37,210 bases of DNA from Bacillota bacterium (lineage in GTDB: Bacteria; Bacillota; Desulfotomaculia; Desulfotomaculales; Desulfallaceae). The notes beneath the pieces were generated by a model. It made no database searches. It saw only the letters and a list, made by a program, of their open reading frames with translations, and was not told the DNA's origin. Where the stretch lies: assembly GCA_022360435.1 (NCBI GenBank), contig JAKSCU010000494.1, forward strand, positions 1 through 37,210, in the 5' to 3' direction. The position numbers and the translations under genes were made by a program. Positions 9,557-17,994 of this stretch are shown one piece after another (position 1 is the first letter of the stretch; every line of letters begins with the position of its first letter).

Positions 9557-10345
9557 TTAGCCGCTAAAACTACCTGGGGGCTCTAAAATACCTTCACAAT
9601 TGTTGCTTTGATCCCGGGTTAATTTGACGCGATATTTATATCTGTCCGCCCTGTATACGTTTATGGAAAGTTCCACCGGCCGGCCTCCGGAGTAAAGCGT
9701 TCTTTCCATGATCAAAATTGGAAAACCAGTCTCCACCCGCAGGTATTGCGCCTCCTTATTGCCAGCGATACCAGCGGCAATAGTCTGTTCCGCCTCTTCC
9801 AGGTTAACGCCAAGCTTCTCCTCGGCCAGTTCGTAAAGGCCGTGCTGCGATATGTCAAATTCAGCCAAGCGTTTTCCATATTCAAAGGGCCAATAACTCC
9901 TTAAATATACAACCGGTTGGTCATTCATCATCTGCAGCTTTTCAACCAGGTACAGCTTTTGTCTGCCGAATACGCTAAGCTGGGGAATTTTTTCTATAGT
10001 TTGTAGCGTTAATTCCACCGGCTCGACGTTTAAAACTTTTGAACTGGGTTTATATCCTCTCTTTCTCATCTCCTCAAAAAAACCGGTCAGCTTGCTTAAA
10101 GTTTCCTCCACGTGCTCTTTTCTTACAAAAGTCCCCTTGCCGGGCAAACGCTCAAGCCAGCCCTCGTAAACCAACTCCGAAATCGCTCTTCTTACGGTGG
10201 TGCTGCTTACACCATATTGTTCCATCAATTGCTTATCGGTGGGAAACTGGTCGCCCAGATTCCATTTTCCCTCTTTTATATCATTGCGCAGATCATTGGT
10301 TATCTGAAAGTGAAGCGGTACAGGCCTTGAGCTTATGGTCCTCAT
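9557..10345 (-). CDS. GntR-family transcriptional regulator with UTRA domain (HutC subfamily)
   Basis: PLHFQITNDLRNDIKEGKWNLGDQFPTDKQLMEQYGVSSTTVRRAISELVYEGWLERLPGKGTFV winged helix, C-terminal UTRA-like domain. Confidence 0.94.
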   Translation of the reverse strand: MRTISSRPVPLHFQITNDLRNDIKEGKWNLGDQFPTDKQLMEQYGVSSTTVRRAISELVYEGWLERLPGKGTFVRKEHVEETLSKLTGFFEEMRKRGYKPSSKVLNVEPVELTLQTIEKIPQLSVFGRQKLYLVEKLQMMNDQPVVYLRSYWPFEYGKRLAEFDISQHGLYELAEEKLGVNLEEAEQTIAAGIAGNKEAQYLRVETGFPILIMERTLYSGGRPVELSINVYRADRYKYRVKLTRDQSNNCEGILEPPGSFSG

Positions 10346-10364
10346 TCTCCACCAACCTTTCTCA

Positions 10365-10426
10365 AATTATACAAAGTTACAAAGTTACAAAGTTACAATA
10401 TTACAATATTGCAACTTTGTATAATT
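10365..10426. promoter_or_regulatory. Operator-like element: 14-bp perfect inverted repeat flanking tandem octamers, upstream of gntR
   Basis: AATTATACAAAGTT (10365-10378) and AACTTTGTATAATT (10413-10426); three ACAAAGTT (10371-10394) then two ACAATATT (10395-10410); contains TATAAT in both orientations. Confidence 0.75.
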
Positions 10427-10490
10427 ATATTTTTTGTATGGACTATTGTCAATAACTTTGATGTTATTTTTCTGCGAATTTATACAATTT

Positions 10491-10518
10491 AAAAAAGCGC
10501 GCCCATTCGGTTACTCTC
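10491..10518. repeat. Partial copy of GCGC-hairpin repeat family
   Basis: AAAAAAGCGCGCCCATTCGGTTACTCTC matches the first part of copies at 12259, 12362 and 13547. Confidence 0.5.
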
Positions 10519-10819
10519 TGATGAGGTGTGCCGGAAGGATGCGACGGCGGAGATTATTGCTGATGAGGAAATGATGGTTTCCATCCGCAAAGCGGATGAA
10601 GCATACCGGGAAGGGAGGTTTGACAAGTTTGTCCCACTCTACAAAAGACTGCAACCAGATGCACGGAACAAAATATTTGAAGCTTTGAATTTGTTACGTC
10701 AAGCTTTGTGTGGCGAACTTAAAGGCAGGTACCGCCTGAGCCTGAGACTTTTCAGTGGAACAAAGCAGCCACGGGTCCTTTCACCCAAGCAGGCTAACAA
10801 AGGCCCTAAGCGGTCAAAA

Positions 10820-10925
10820 AGTTGGTTATGCGGCTGTTTGAAAAGACAGTTCAAACTCTACCGGAGACATATAGCCAAAGGCTTAATATAAGCGTCTCGC
10901 ATTCGGTTTCCCTGGAATACGCGCT
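10820..10925 (-). pseudogene. IS3-family transposase C-terminal relic
   Basis: Minus-strand translation reads ...PNARRLY*AFGYMSPVEFELSFQTAA*, matching the IS3 C-terminal RPHxALGYMSPxEFE motif with an internal stop. Confidence 0.6.
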
Positions 10926-10934
10926 TTTTTATAC
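10891..10934. repeat. Divergent copy of GCGC-hairpin repeat family, at the 3' end of the radical SAM gene
   Basis: AGCGTCTCGCATTCGGTTTCCCTGGAATACGCGCTTTTTTATAC. Confidence 0.55.
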
Positions 10935-12167
10935 CGGTCGGGAAAAGTTCCCCACCGCCAAACCGGGAATATCCCGCAGCATCCCCACAAGCTGCGGCAT
11001 ACCAAGAATTTCACCTTTAGCGGGCACCCGGCGCCAAAAAAAATCCGGGTCAATGTTAAGGTTGCGCAATTGCACTTGGTTGACACCGTTTTCGACAATG
11101 AACTCCCCCAGGGCTTCCATTTCCACGTCCCGGTCGTTCAACCCCGGCAGCGCCAGCAAATTCAAAGATACGTACACGCCCCGTTCCCGGGCCGCCTTTA
11201 TTGACCCGGCCACGTCCGCCAGACGGTATTCCCGGGGACGGTGGTAAGCGCGGTACACTTCCTCCCGGGCGCTCACCAGGCTGACCCGGATGGAATCCAG
11301 CCCGGCGTCGCAGATTTGGACCACGCCACGGGAATAACCGGCGTTGCTGTTCATGTTAATGGTGCCCTTCGGCGTTTCCCGGCGCACTGTGGATATTACC
11401 CTGGCCACGGTATCCGCCGCCAGGGAAGGTTCTCCCTCACAGCCCTGGCCGAAACTAATAATACCTTCGGGGGCGTTTCGTAGGTGATGCAGGGCCAACT
11501 CCCCGGCCTCGGAAACAGTGGGGCGGAATTCCAGCCGGGCCTGGGGAGAAGGACAACACTCGGCCGGCTGCAGGGATATGCAGCCCCAACAGCGGGCATT
11601 GCATAAAGGGGAAAGGGGCAAGCCGCCTTCCCGGCGGGCATAGAAAATATTTTGGGCGGTGTAGCAACTGTAATCCAGGGCACAATGCCCCAGGTGGGCC
11701 AACAAGCGGTTGCCCGGCGACCCGGCCCGGCGGTCCCGCACCAGTTGCGGCAGGTCTGCCGAGTTGTAATGCCGCGGGTCCCAGGGGTCGGGATCGTCGG
11801 TACAAGCTGCGGCCACGTATACCCGACCGTCACGCCAGGCCACCGCCGCGTAGCCCAGCAGGGGCAGCGGCCTTTTCCCCCGACGGCGATAACCGGGCAG
11901 AAGCGTACGGGTATATCCTTGGGGCAGCAGGGCGCCCACCGCCCGGGCAGACCCACCTTCAGGCACTTTTTCCAACAGTTTAAAAACACCGTTTTTATCT
12001 ATGCCGGCAGGAGTGCTTTCCGGCAAAAACACCAGGGAAGCGCTTGCCGGCAGCGGTATTACATCCTCGTCGAGGACCTCAGCCAAGCGGTCGCCGGTAC
12101 GTCCCACCGCCCCCAAAGGGTGGTCGCACATACGTCCGTTGTCATCGGAATAAAGCAGCCGGTACAT
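10929..12167 (-). CDS. Radical SAM protein with extended N-terminal domain, function unknown
   Basis: CNARCWGC (CxxxCxxC) cluster motif preceded by ~190 aa; GQGCEGEPSLA and INMNSNA downstream motifs. Confidence 0.85.
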   Translation of the reverse strand: MYRLLYSDDNGRMCDHPLGAVGRTGDRLAEVLDEDVIPLPASASLVFLPESTPAGIDKNGVFKLLEKVPEGGSARAVGALLPQGYTRTLLPGYRRRGKRPLPLLGYAAVAWRDGRVYVAAACTDDPDPWDPRHYNSADLPQLVRDRRAGSPGNRLLAHLGHCALDYSCYTAQNIFYARREGGLPLSPLCNARCWGCISLQPAECCPSPQARLEFRPTVSEAGELALHHLRNAPEGIISFGQGCEGEPSLAADTVARVISTVRRETPKGTINMNSNAGYSRGVVQICDAGLDSIRVSLVSAREEVYRAYHRPREYRLADVAGSIKAARERGVYVSLNLLALPGLNDRDVEMEALGEFIVENGVNQVQLRNLNIDPDFFWRRVPAKGEILGMPQLVGMLRDIPGLAVGNFSRPV

Positions 12168-12258
12168 ATTCTAAATCACTCCGGGATAGCAGCTTTTGCC
12201 ATATGTAGACTAACAAACTCATATCATTTTACCACCGCCGGAGATTGATTAACAGCAT

Positions 12259-12361
12259 AAAAAAAGCGCACTCATTCAGTTCCCTTTGCGTGCGCTTTTT
12301 AATACTCTTATCCTTAAATCCGGCCATTAATATGGACGGAAGTATACTTTCCTAAGAGTAT
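12259..12361. repeat. GCGC-hairpin bipartite repeat, copy A
   Basis: 11-bp stem AAAAAGCGCAC (12261-12271)/GTGCGCTTTTT (12290-12300); second stem ATACTCTTA (12302-12310)/TAAGAGTAT (12353-12361). Confidence 0.8.
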
Positions 12362-12452
12362 AAAAAAGCGCGCTCATTCAGTTCCCTTTGCGCGCGCTTT
12401 TGATACTTTAATCCTTAATTCCGGCCATAGATATGGCCCGGGTATACTTTCA
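12362..12452. repeat. GCGC-hairpin bipartite repeat, copy B
   Basis: AAAAGCGCGC/GCGCGCTTTT stem with the same loop as copy A, then CCGGCCATAGATATGG and GTATACTTTC. Confidence 0.8.
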
Positions 12453-12453
12453 A

Positions 12454-12519
12454 AAAAACACCCTGGCACTTTGGTAAAAGAGCAACCCTCTAAAACCAAA
12501 ACAGGGAAAGGGTGTTTTT
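12454..12519 (-). terminator. Terminator-like inverted repeat after the LysM/M23 peptidase gene
   Basis: AAAAACACCCT (12454-12464) / AGGGTGTTTTT (12509-12519); T-run in minus orientation. Confidence 0.6.
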
Positions 12520-12525
12520 GTCTGT

Positions 12526-13482
12526 TTAGGCGTAGGTGCGCTTCAGGCACAGCAGCGGGTCAAAGGGGACACCGTTCATCAGCACCTCCAGGTGCAGGTG
12601 GGGTCCGGTGGAACGGCCCGTACTGCCCACCCGGGCAACCGGCTGCCCCGCCAGCACCCGCTGTCCCTCCCGCACCAGCAGGCGCGAGTTGTGAGCGTAC
12701 AGGGTGCGCAATCCGCCGCCGTGATTGATAATAACAGTCTGCCCGTACGTACCCCGGGGACCGGCAAAGACAACCCGACCTTCTCTTGCGGCCCGCACAA
12801 CCTGGCCGTGGTCGGCGGCGATGTCGATACCCTCGTGCATGACACCGTCACGAATACCGTAAGGCGAGCTGATCCAGCCCTGCACCGGCCACAACAGTTT
12901 ACCAACGGGCAGGGCCCGGGAGACAGTCAGGCTGCCACCGCCCTGACCGGCGGGAATAACCAACTGCCGCCCCTCCCGCACGTGGTCGGGGTTGTTGAGG
13001 TTGTTCAATTCCACCAGTTCCGCGTATCTCACTCCAAACCGGCGGGCAATACCGCCCAAAGTGTCACCGCTGCGTACCCGGTAATTGAATACCGTGCCCG
13101 GCAGCATCAGGGCTTGCCCCTGGAAAATATGGTTGTGATCCCGCAGGTGATTCATCCGGGCCAGTTTTTCCGCCCCGACGCCATATCTGCGGGCAATGTC
13201 GCCCAGGGTGTCGCCGTGGCGAACTACATAAACCCGGGGAGTCGCCGCCACCGCGGGCCTGTTGGTCTCAACTTCCTTAATTTCCGACGGCGGCGCGGGA
13301 TACGGGGCATCGGCCCACACCAGTTCGTCGAGCCGGGCCTGGACCGGGCGAGGTTCCGCCAGTGTCCAGCCAACTATCAACAATGCCGCCGCCAAAAATG
13401 GAATTATTCTATTTGTCGGCTTAAAAAACATCTTTATTAAACGACTTTTGCTCATTTTTTCCTCTCCTGCCAATAATAACAA
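12526..13482 (-). CDS. LysM-domain M23 metallopeptidase (cell-wall hydrolase)
   Basis: Two LysM repeats (YVVRHGDTLGDIARRYGV, YRVRSGDTLGGIARRFGV); M23 motifs HEGIDIAAD and GPHLHLEV. Confidence 0.95.
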   Translation of the reverse strand: MLLLAGEEKMSKSRLIKMFFKPTNRIIPFLAAALLIVGWTLAEPRPVQARLDELVWADAPYPAPPSEIKEVETNRPAVAATPRVYVVRHGDTLGDIARRYGVGAEKLARMNHLRDHNHIFQGQALMLPGTVFNYRVRSGDTLGGIARRFGVRYAELVELNNLNNPDHVREGRQLVIPAGQGGGSLTVSRALPVGKLLWPVQGWISSPYGIRDGVMHEGIDIAADHGQVVRAAREGRVVFAGPRGTYGQTVIINHGGGLRTLYAHNSRLLVREGQRVLAGQPVARVGSTGRSTGPHLHLEVLMNGVPFDPLLCLKRTYA

Positions 13483-13546
13483 AGAGCATCACTCTAAATT
13501 ATACCCGCCGGAGAGCGTCATTATACCAGTTAATGCTAAAAATTAT

Positions 13547-13650
13547 AAAAAAAGCGCACTCATTCGGTTCCCTCTATGTGCGCTTTTTAATACTTTTTTC
13601 CTCTGCCCTTGCCATATATATGGCAAGGTATACTTTCCTTAAAGTATAAC
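13547..13650. repeat. GCGC-hairpin bipartite repeat, copy C
   Basis: AAAAAGCGCAC (13549-13559)/GTGCGCTTTTT (13578-13588); CCTTGCCATATATATGGCAAGG hairpin; ATACTTTCCTTAAAGTAT. Confidence 0.8.
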
Positions 13651-13733
13651 AAGAGGGATTTAAACAGCGCACATTTGGGCACGCGATTAACACGCAATTG
13701 CTAAACGTTGGCGTTTTATTTATAATTAAGTAA

Positions 13734-13785
13734 GGAAAGGAGACACGTCTCCTGCGGAAGAATGTCCCTAACGTATGCACGTCCC
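13734..13785. repeat. 52-nt REP-like direct repeat, left of mntA-hepT
   Basis: 46/52 identical by eye to 14716-14767; core GGAGACACGTCTCCTGCGGAAGAATGTCCC. Confidence 0.85.
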
Positions 13786-13790
13786 AATTT

Positions 13791-14246
13791 GTGGTGGTGG
13801 GTATGATAGTTACCAATAAGCAAAAGACTAATTTGGCTTCTTTCTTTGCAAACCAACCCGAGATTATCGTCGCATATTTATTCGGTTCCCAGGCCAAAGA
13901 TACGGCAGGTCCGATGAGTGACATCGATCTGGCGGTATTGGTGAACCCCGCCGTTTCGCATGAAAAAAAATATCCCTTCGGGTATCGTGCTCATTTGATT
14001 ACTGAATTAAGCAGGGTTTTGCATACAAACGAGCTTGACGTAATTGTTTTGAACGAGGTTCCCCCGCTGCTCAAGTTCCAGGTTATTTATCACGGGGAGG
14101 TTATTTTTTGCCGCTCCAAAAACAAGAGACTGGATTTCCAACTGCAAACTTTCAACGAATACCAGGACATTCGCCCCATGTTGGTCGTGCAGTATGATTA
14201 TATGTTGAAACGCCTGGAGAAAAAAAAACGGGATTTTTCATCTTAA
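13791..14246 (+). CDS. mntA: MntA-type minimal nucleotidyltransferase antitoxin
   Basis: GSQAKDTAGPMSDID fits GSX10DXD; followed immediately by hepT-like gene. Confidence 0.85.
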   Translation: MVVGMIVTNKQKTNLASFFANQPEIIVAYLFGSQAKDTAGPMSDIDLAVLVNPAVSHEKKYPFGYRAHLITELSRVLHTNELDVIVLNEVPPLLKFQVIYHGEVIFCRSKNKRLDFQLQTFNEYQDIRPMLVVQYDYMLKRLEKKKRDFSS

Positions 14247-14262
14247 CACAGTAGCTTAAAAC

Positions 14263-14706
14263 ATGCTTGCCCGGGGAGGGCTGCCATTGGTTGCTGACCG
14301 GCAAATGGTACTAGATAAATTGAATCAGCTGGAAATGTATGTTGAGGAATTGGAGTCATTACAAAAATATAGTATTGATGACCTCCAGCGTCACCTTGCC
14401 AACCTGTGGACAGTAACCCACGGGCTTCAGCTTTCCATCCAGATTATACTTGATGTGGGCAACCACCTGCTTTCAGACCTGGGTATCAAGGTTGGCGATT
14501 ACACCGAAATCATTGACAAAATGGGGGAAACAGGTATTATACCCGGACCCTTTGCCCAAAAAATTCGCGGCATGGCGGGTTTTAGAAATGTGCTGGTGCA
14601 CGGGTATATCACCTTGAACATTAATCAGGTATATCAAGTGCTGCAAAACAACCTTACTGATTTTATTGACTTTAATAATTACGTTAACAAATACTTGAAT
14701 GGTTAA
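14263..14706 (+). CDS. hepT: HepT-like (DUF86) RNase toxin
   Basis: RNVLVHGY fits RX4HXY; helical HEPN-like protein paired with a nucleotidyltransferase. Confidence 0.87.
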   Translation: MLARGGLPLVADRQMVLDKLNQLEMYVEELESLQKYSIDDLQRHLANLWTVTHGLQLSIQIILDVGNHLLSDLGIKVGDYTEIIDKMGETGIIPGPFAQKIRGMAGFRNVLVHGYITLNINQVYQVLQNNLTDFIDFNNYVNKYLNG

Positions 14707-14715
14707 AAGTATAAC

Positions 14716-14767
14716 GGAAAAGGGACACGCCTCCTGCGGAGGAATGTCCCCAACGTATGCATGTCCC
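14716..14767. repeat. 52-nt REP-like direct repeat, right of mntA-hepT
   Basis: GGGACA-cg-CCTCC-tgc-GGAGG-aa-TGTCCC hairpin followed by CAACGTATGCATGTCCC. Confidence 0.85.
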
Positions 14768-14803
14768 ACCTGAATAGGCGCGCGTTTTTTTAGCGGTAAG
14801 CAA

Positions 14804-16087
14804 TTACGGCAATTCGTTTTGCTGTTGTTTGCCGTTGCCGCGTTTGATGTTCCGGTAGGCCCTCACTAGGTCGGCGTTGGACCTGGTTTTTTTCAACCGC
14901 TCGGCGATGTATTCCAGCGCTTCAGCCTGCCCCATGCCTGCGGTGGCCCGGCGGAAGTACCAGTTCAACTCCAGTTCCTCCTTGGTAAGCAGCAGATCCT
15001 CGCGCCTGGTTCCGGAGCGCAGCACGTCCACGGCGGGAAATAGTCGCCGCTCCGCGAGGCGGCGGTCCAAAATCAACTCCATGTTGCCCGTGCCCTTAAA
15101 CTCCTCGAATATCACGTCGTCCATACGGCTGCCGGTTTCCACCAGCGCGGTGGCCAGTATGGTCAGCGAGCCCCCTTCCTCCAAGTTGCGGGCAGCGCCG
15201 AAAAACCGCTTGGGCTTATGGAGCGACGCCGGGTCGACGCCGCCGCTGAGAGTGCGCCCACTGGGGGGCACCAGCAGATTATGAGCTCTGGCCAGGCGGG
15301 TAATGCTGTCCATCAGAATGACCACGTCCCGACCGTGCTCCACCAGCCGCTTGGCTCGCTCCAACACCATGTCGGCCACCCGCACGTGGTTTTCCGGCGG
15401 CTCGTCGAAGGTCGAACTGACCACGGTGCCGTGGACCGACCTTTCCATGTCGGTGACTTCCTCGGGCCGCTCGTCAATTAACAGCACAATAAGGCTGATT
15501 TCTGGGTGATTGGCGGATACGCTGTTGGCTATGGCTTTCAGCAACACTGTTTTGCCGGCCTTGGGCGGAGATACGATTAATCCCCTTTGCCCCTTACCGA
15601 TGGGGGAAATTAAGTCTATAATCCGGGTGGACAGTTTTTCCTTGTCGGTTTCCAAGTTTATCCGCTCTTGGGGAAACAGGGGAGTGAATCCTTCAAAGTG
15701 CAGCCTTTTCGAGGTTTCCTCGGGGTCGGCCCCGTTAACCTGTTCCACGCGCAGCAGCGCCGAGTACCGCTCGCTGTCCTTGGGACCCCGAACCTGACCG
15801 GCCACCAGGTCACCGGTGCGCAGATCGAAACGCCTTATCTGGGATAACGACACGTAAATGTCGTCATAACTGGGCAGAAAGTGAAACGGCCTCAAAAAAC
15901 CATACCCGTCCGGGAGGATTTCCAGCACACCGCTGGAGAATTGCAGCCCGCTTTTTTCCGCCTGGGCCTTGATTATTTCCGCAATCAACTCTTTTTTGCG
16001 CAATCGTGAACAACCGGATAAATCCAATTCCCTGGCCAAGGTGTACAGCTCGGACAGGGTTTTGCTCTCCAGTTCCGGATGATTCAA
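14804..16087 (-). CDS. rho: Transcription termination factor Rho
   Basis: [54 protein letters not shown] start at 16087 ([14 protein letters not shown]) with upstream GGGGG preferred over 16213. Confidence 0.95.
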   Translation of the reverse strand: MNHPELESKTLSELYTLARELDLSGCSRLRKKELIAEIIKAQAEKSGLQFSSGVLEILPDGYGFLRPFHFLPSYDDIYVSLSQIRRFDLRTGDLVAGQVRGPKDSERYSALLRVEQVNGADPEETSKRLHFEGFTPLFPQERINLETDKEKLSTRIIDLISPIGKGQRGLIVSPPKAGKTVLLKAIANSVSANHPEISLIVLLIDERPEEVTDMERSVHGTVVSSTFDEPPENHVRVADMVLERAKRLVEHGRDVVILMDSITRLARAHNLLVPPSGRTLSGGVDPASLHKPKRFFGAARNLEEGGSLTILATALVETGSRMDDVIFEEFKGTGNMELILDRRLAERRLFPAVDVLRSGTRREDLLLTKEELELNWYFRRATAGMGQAEALEYIAERLKKTRSNADLVRAYRNIKRGNGKQQQNELP

Positions 16088-16418
16088 GGGCAAACCCCCT
16101 TTCGGGTCTTTTATTATATTAATCTGTATTGCCACCCTTGCTGTATTTAATACCCCCGGCTGCAGTCTCCCGTCGTTTTTGCTTGGTCTCAGCAACACTT
16201 TGCGCTGCAGCAAGAATGACAGCTAAGGACGGGGCGGCGGCAAGGTCGTTGCCGTCACCGGCCAAACCATAACATAAGCAACGGAAATGCTGATTAATGG
16301 GATGGGCAAAAAGTTCGGGGCCAGTCCCGGGGTGATTTTAACGGGCGCTTGGGGTATGTTTGTTATCCGGCTTTAAACACTTTTCAGGCGCCCCAAAGGC
16401 CAAATGGAAATTGTCTCC

Positions 16419-17066
16419 CTAACTTTTGGGTACCCTGGCCCAGTCGGTTAAAAATTTTTCAATTCCCAGGTCGGTAAGGGGGTGTTTGAGCATTTGCATC
16501 AACACTTTATAGGGGACAGTGGCGACGTGTGCGCCCGCCAGGGCGGATTGGGTGACGTGCAGCGGGTGCCTGATGCTGGCGGATATTATCTGCGCATCCA
16601 GGTTGTGAATATCGAACACGGAGACTATTTGTTCCACCAGCGCTATCCCGTCATGGCCGATATCGTCCATGCGACCGACAAAGGGGCTGATATAGGCGGC
16701 TCCGGCCAGGGCGGCCATCAGGGCCTGATTGGCGGAGAAAACCAGGGTAACGTTGGTTTTGACACCTTCCCGCGACAATACGCTTACGGCTTTCAAACCT
16801 TCAGCATTCATGGGAATCTTGACCACAATGTTGGTGTGTATGGCCGCCAGTTCCCGAGACTCTTGGATCATGGGGCCGGCCTGGGTGCTGACCGCCTCGG
16901 CGCTCACCGGGCCGTCGATAATGGAAACAATCTCCCGGACCACTCCCACAAAGTCCCGGCCTTCCCGGGCAATCAGTGACGGGTTGGTGGTTACCCCGCT
17001 AATTACACCCAGTTCGGCTGCGGCTTTAATCTCAGCTACGTTGGCGGTATCGATAAACAGTTTGAT
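16419..17066 (-). CDS. fsa: Transaldolase / fructose-6-phosphate aldolase family (FSA), apparently non-canonical start codon
   Basis: Minus strand GGGGAGGtgtattgccATCAAACTGTTTATCGATACCGCCAAC gives (I)KLFIDTAN then VTTNPSL and [14 protein letters not shown]; the track ORF begins only at an internal ATG. Confidence 0.87.
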   Translation of the reverse strand: MKLFIDTANVAEIKAAAELGVISGVTTNPSLIAREGRDFVGVVREIVSIIDGPVSAEAVSTQAGPMIQESRELAAIHTNIVVKIPMNAEGLKAVSVLSREGVKTNVTLVFSANQALMAALAGAAYISPFVGRMDDIGHDGIALVEQIVSVFDIHNLDAQIISASIRHPLHVTQSALAGAHVATVPYKVLMQMLKHPLTDLGIEKFLTDWARVPKS

Positions 17067-17102
17067 GGCAATACACCTCCCCGGTGTGGAGATAACAGAT
17101 GG

Positions 17103-17957
17103 CTATACTCGTCCGGAGCTGCCGAAAAGCCTAATTTTTTCGCTGATCAGTTCCACCGCCGCTTCCCGGGCCGGGCCCAGTATCTTGCGCGGGTCAATTT
17201 CTTCGGGGTTGTCGGTAACAACCTGCCGGCAGCAATCAACGAAAGCTTCCCGGATGTTGGTGTCAATGTTGATTTTGCGTACCCCCAGGCGGATGGCCTC
17301 CCGGATGGCGTCGCCGGGAACGCCGGAGGAGCCGTGCAGCACAATGGGGATGCCGACCAGGGAGCGTATTTTCTCCAGCCGGGCGAAATCCAGTTTGGGT
17401 TCGCCCTTGTAACGCCCGTGGGCGGTACCTATGGCCACGGCCAGAGCGTCCACGCCGGTTTCCGCCACGAACCGGCCGGCCTCGTCGGGGTCGGTGAAGA
17501 AAGCGTCGGCGTCATCAACGTGGATATCGTCCTCGGTGCCGCCGATTTTGCCTAGTTCGGCCTCCACGGATACGCCAACCGGGCGGGCCGCCGCCATCAC
17601 CTGTTTGGTAAGGGCAATGTTGTCATCCAGCGAGTGTTTGGAACCGTCGATCATTACGGATGAAAAGCCGGACCGTATGCAGCGCATCACCTGTTCAAAG
17701 CTGGTGCCGTGGTCAAGGTGCAGGGCCACCGGCACATCCGCCATGGAAGCGGCCACATTGGCCATGGCGGTTATGTATTCAATGCCGGCGTATTTAATGG
17801 CGCCCTGGCTGGCCTGCATAATCACCGGCGCCCGCTCGGCCCGAGCGGCGGCGGCAATGGCTTGCACTATTTCCATGTTGTTGCAGTTAAAAGCGCCCAC
17901 GGCATAACCGCCGGCCTCGGCTTCCTTTAGTAAATCGCTGATGGGTACCAAACCCAT
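17103..17957 (-). CDS. fba: Class II fructose-1,6-bisphosphate aldolase
   Basis: LHLDHGTSFEQ, GFSSVMIDGS, EAELGKIGG, LHGSSGVPGD, KINIDTN motifs. Confidence 0.95.
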   Translation of the reverse strand: MGLVPISDLLKEAEAGGYAVGAFNCNNMEIVQAIAAAARAERAPVIMQASQGAIKYAGIEYITAMANVAASMADVPVALHLDHGTSFEQVMRCIRSGFSSVMIDGSKHSLDDNIALTKQVMAAARPVGVSVEAELGKIGGTEDDIHVDDADAFFTDPDEAGRFVAETGVDALAVAIGTAHGRYKGEPKLDFARLEKIRSLVGIPIVLHGSSGVPGDAIREAIRLGVRKINIDTNIREAFVDCCRQVVTDNPEEIDPRKILGPAREAAVELISEKIRLFGSSGRV

Positions 17958-17994
17958 TTGCCCGCATCCTCCTCAATTAGGAAATATCCCCAAA

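Noticed and set aside
10371-10410. Short tandem repeats as a mini CRISPR
   Set aside because: Units are 8 bp with no spacers; palindromic context before gntR fits an operator.
12259-13650. GCGC-hairpin repeats as a known riboswitch (e.g. ydaO c-di-AMP upstream of cell-wall hydrolases)
   Set aside because: Position near an M23 peptidase is suggestive, but I could not match the conserved ydaO sequence blocks; left as unclassified repeats.
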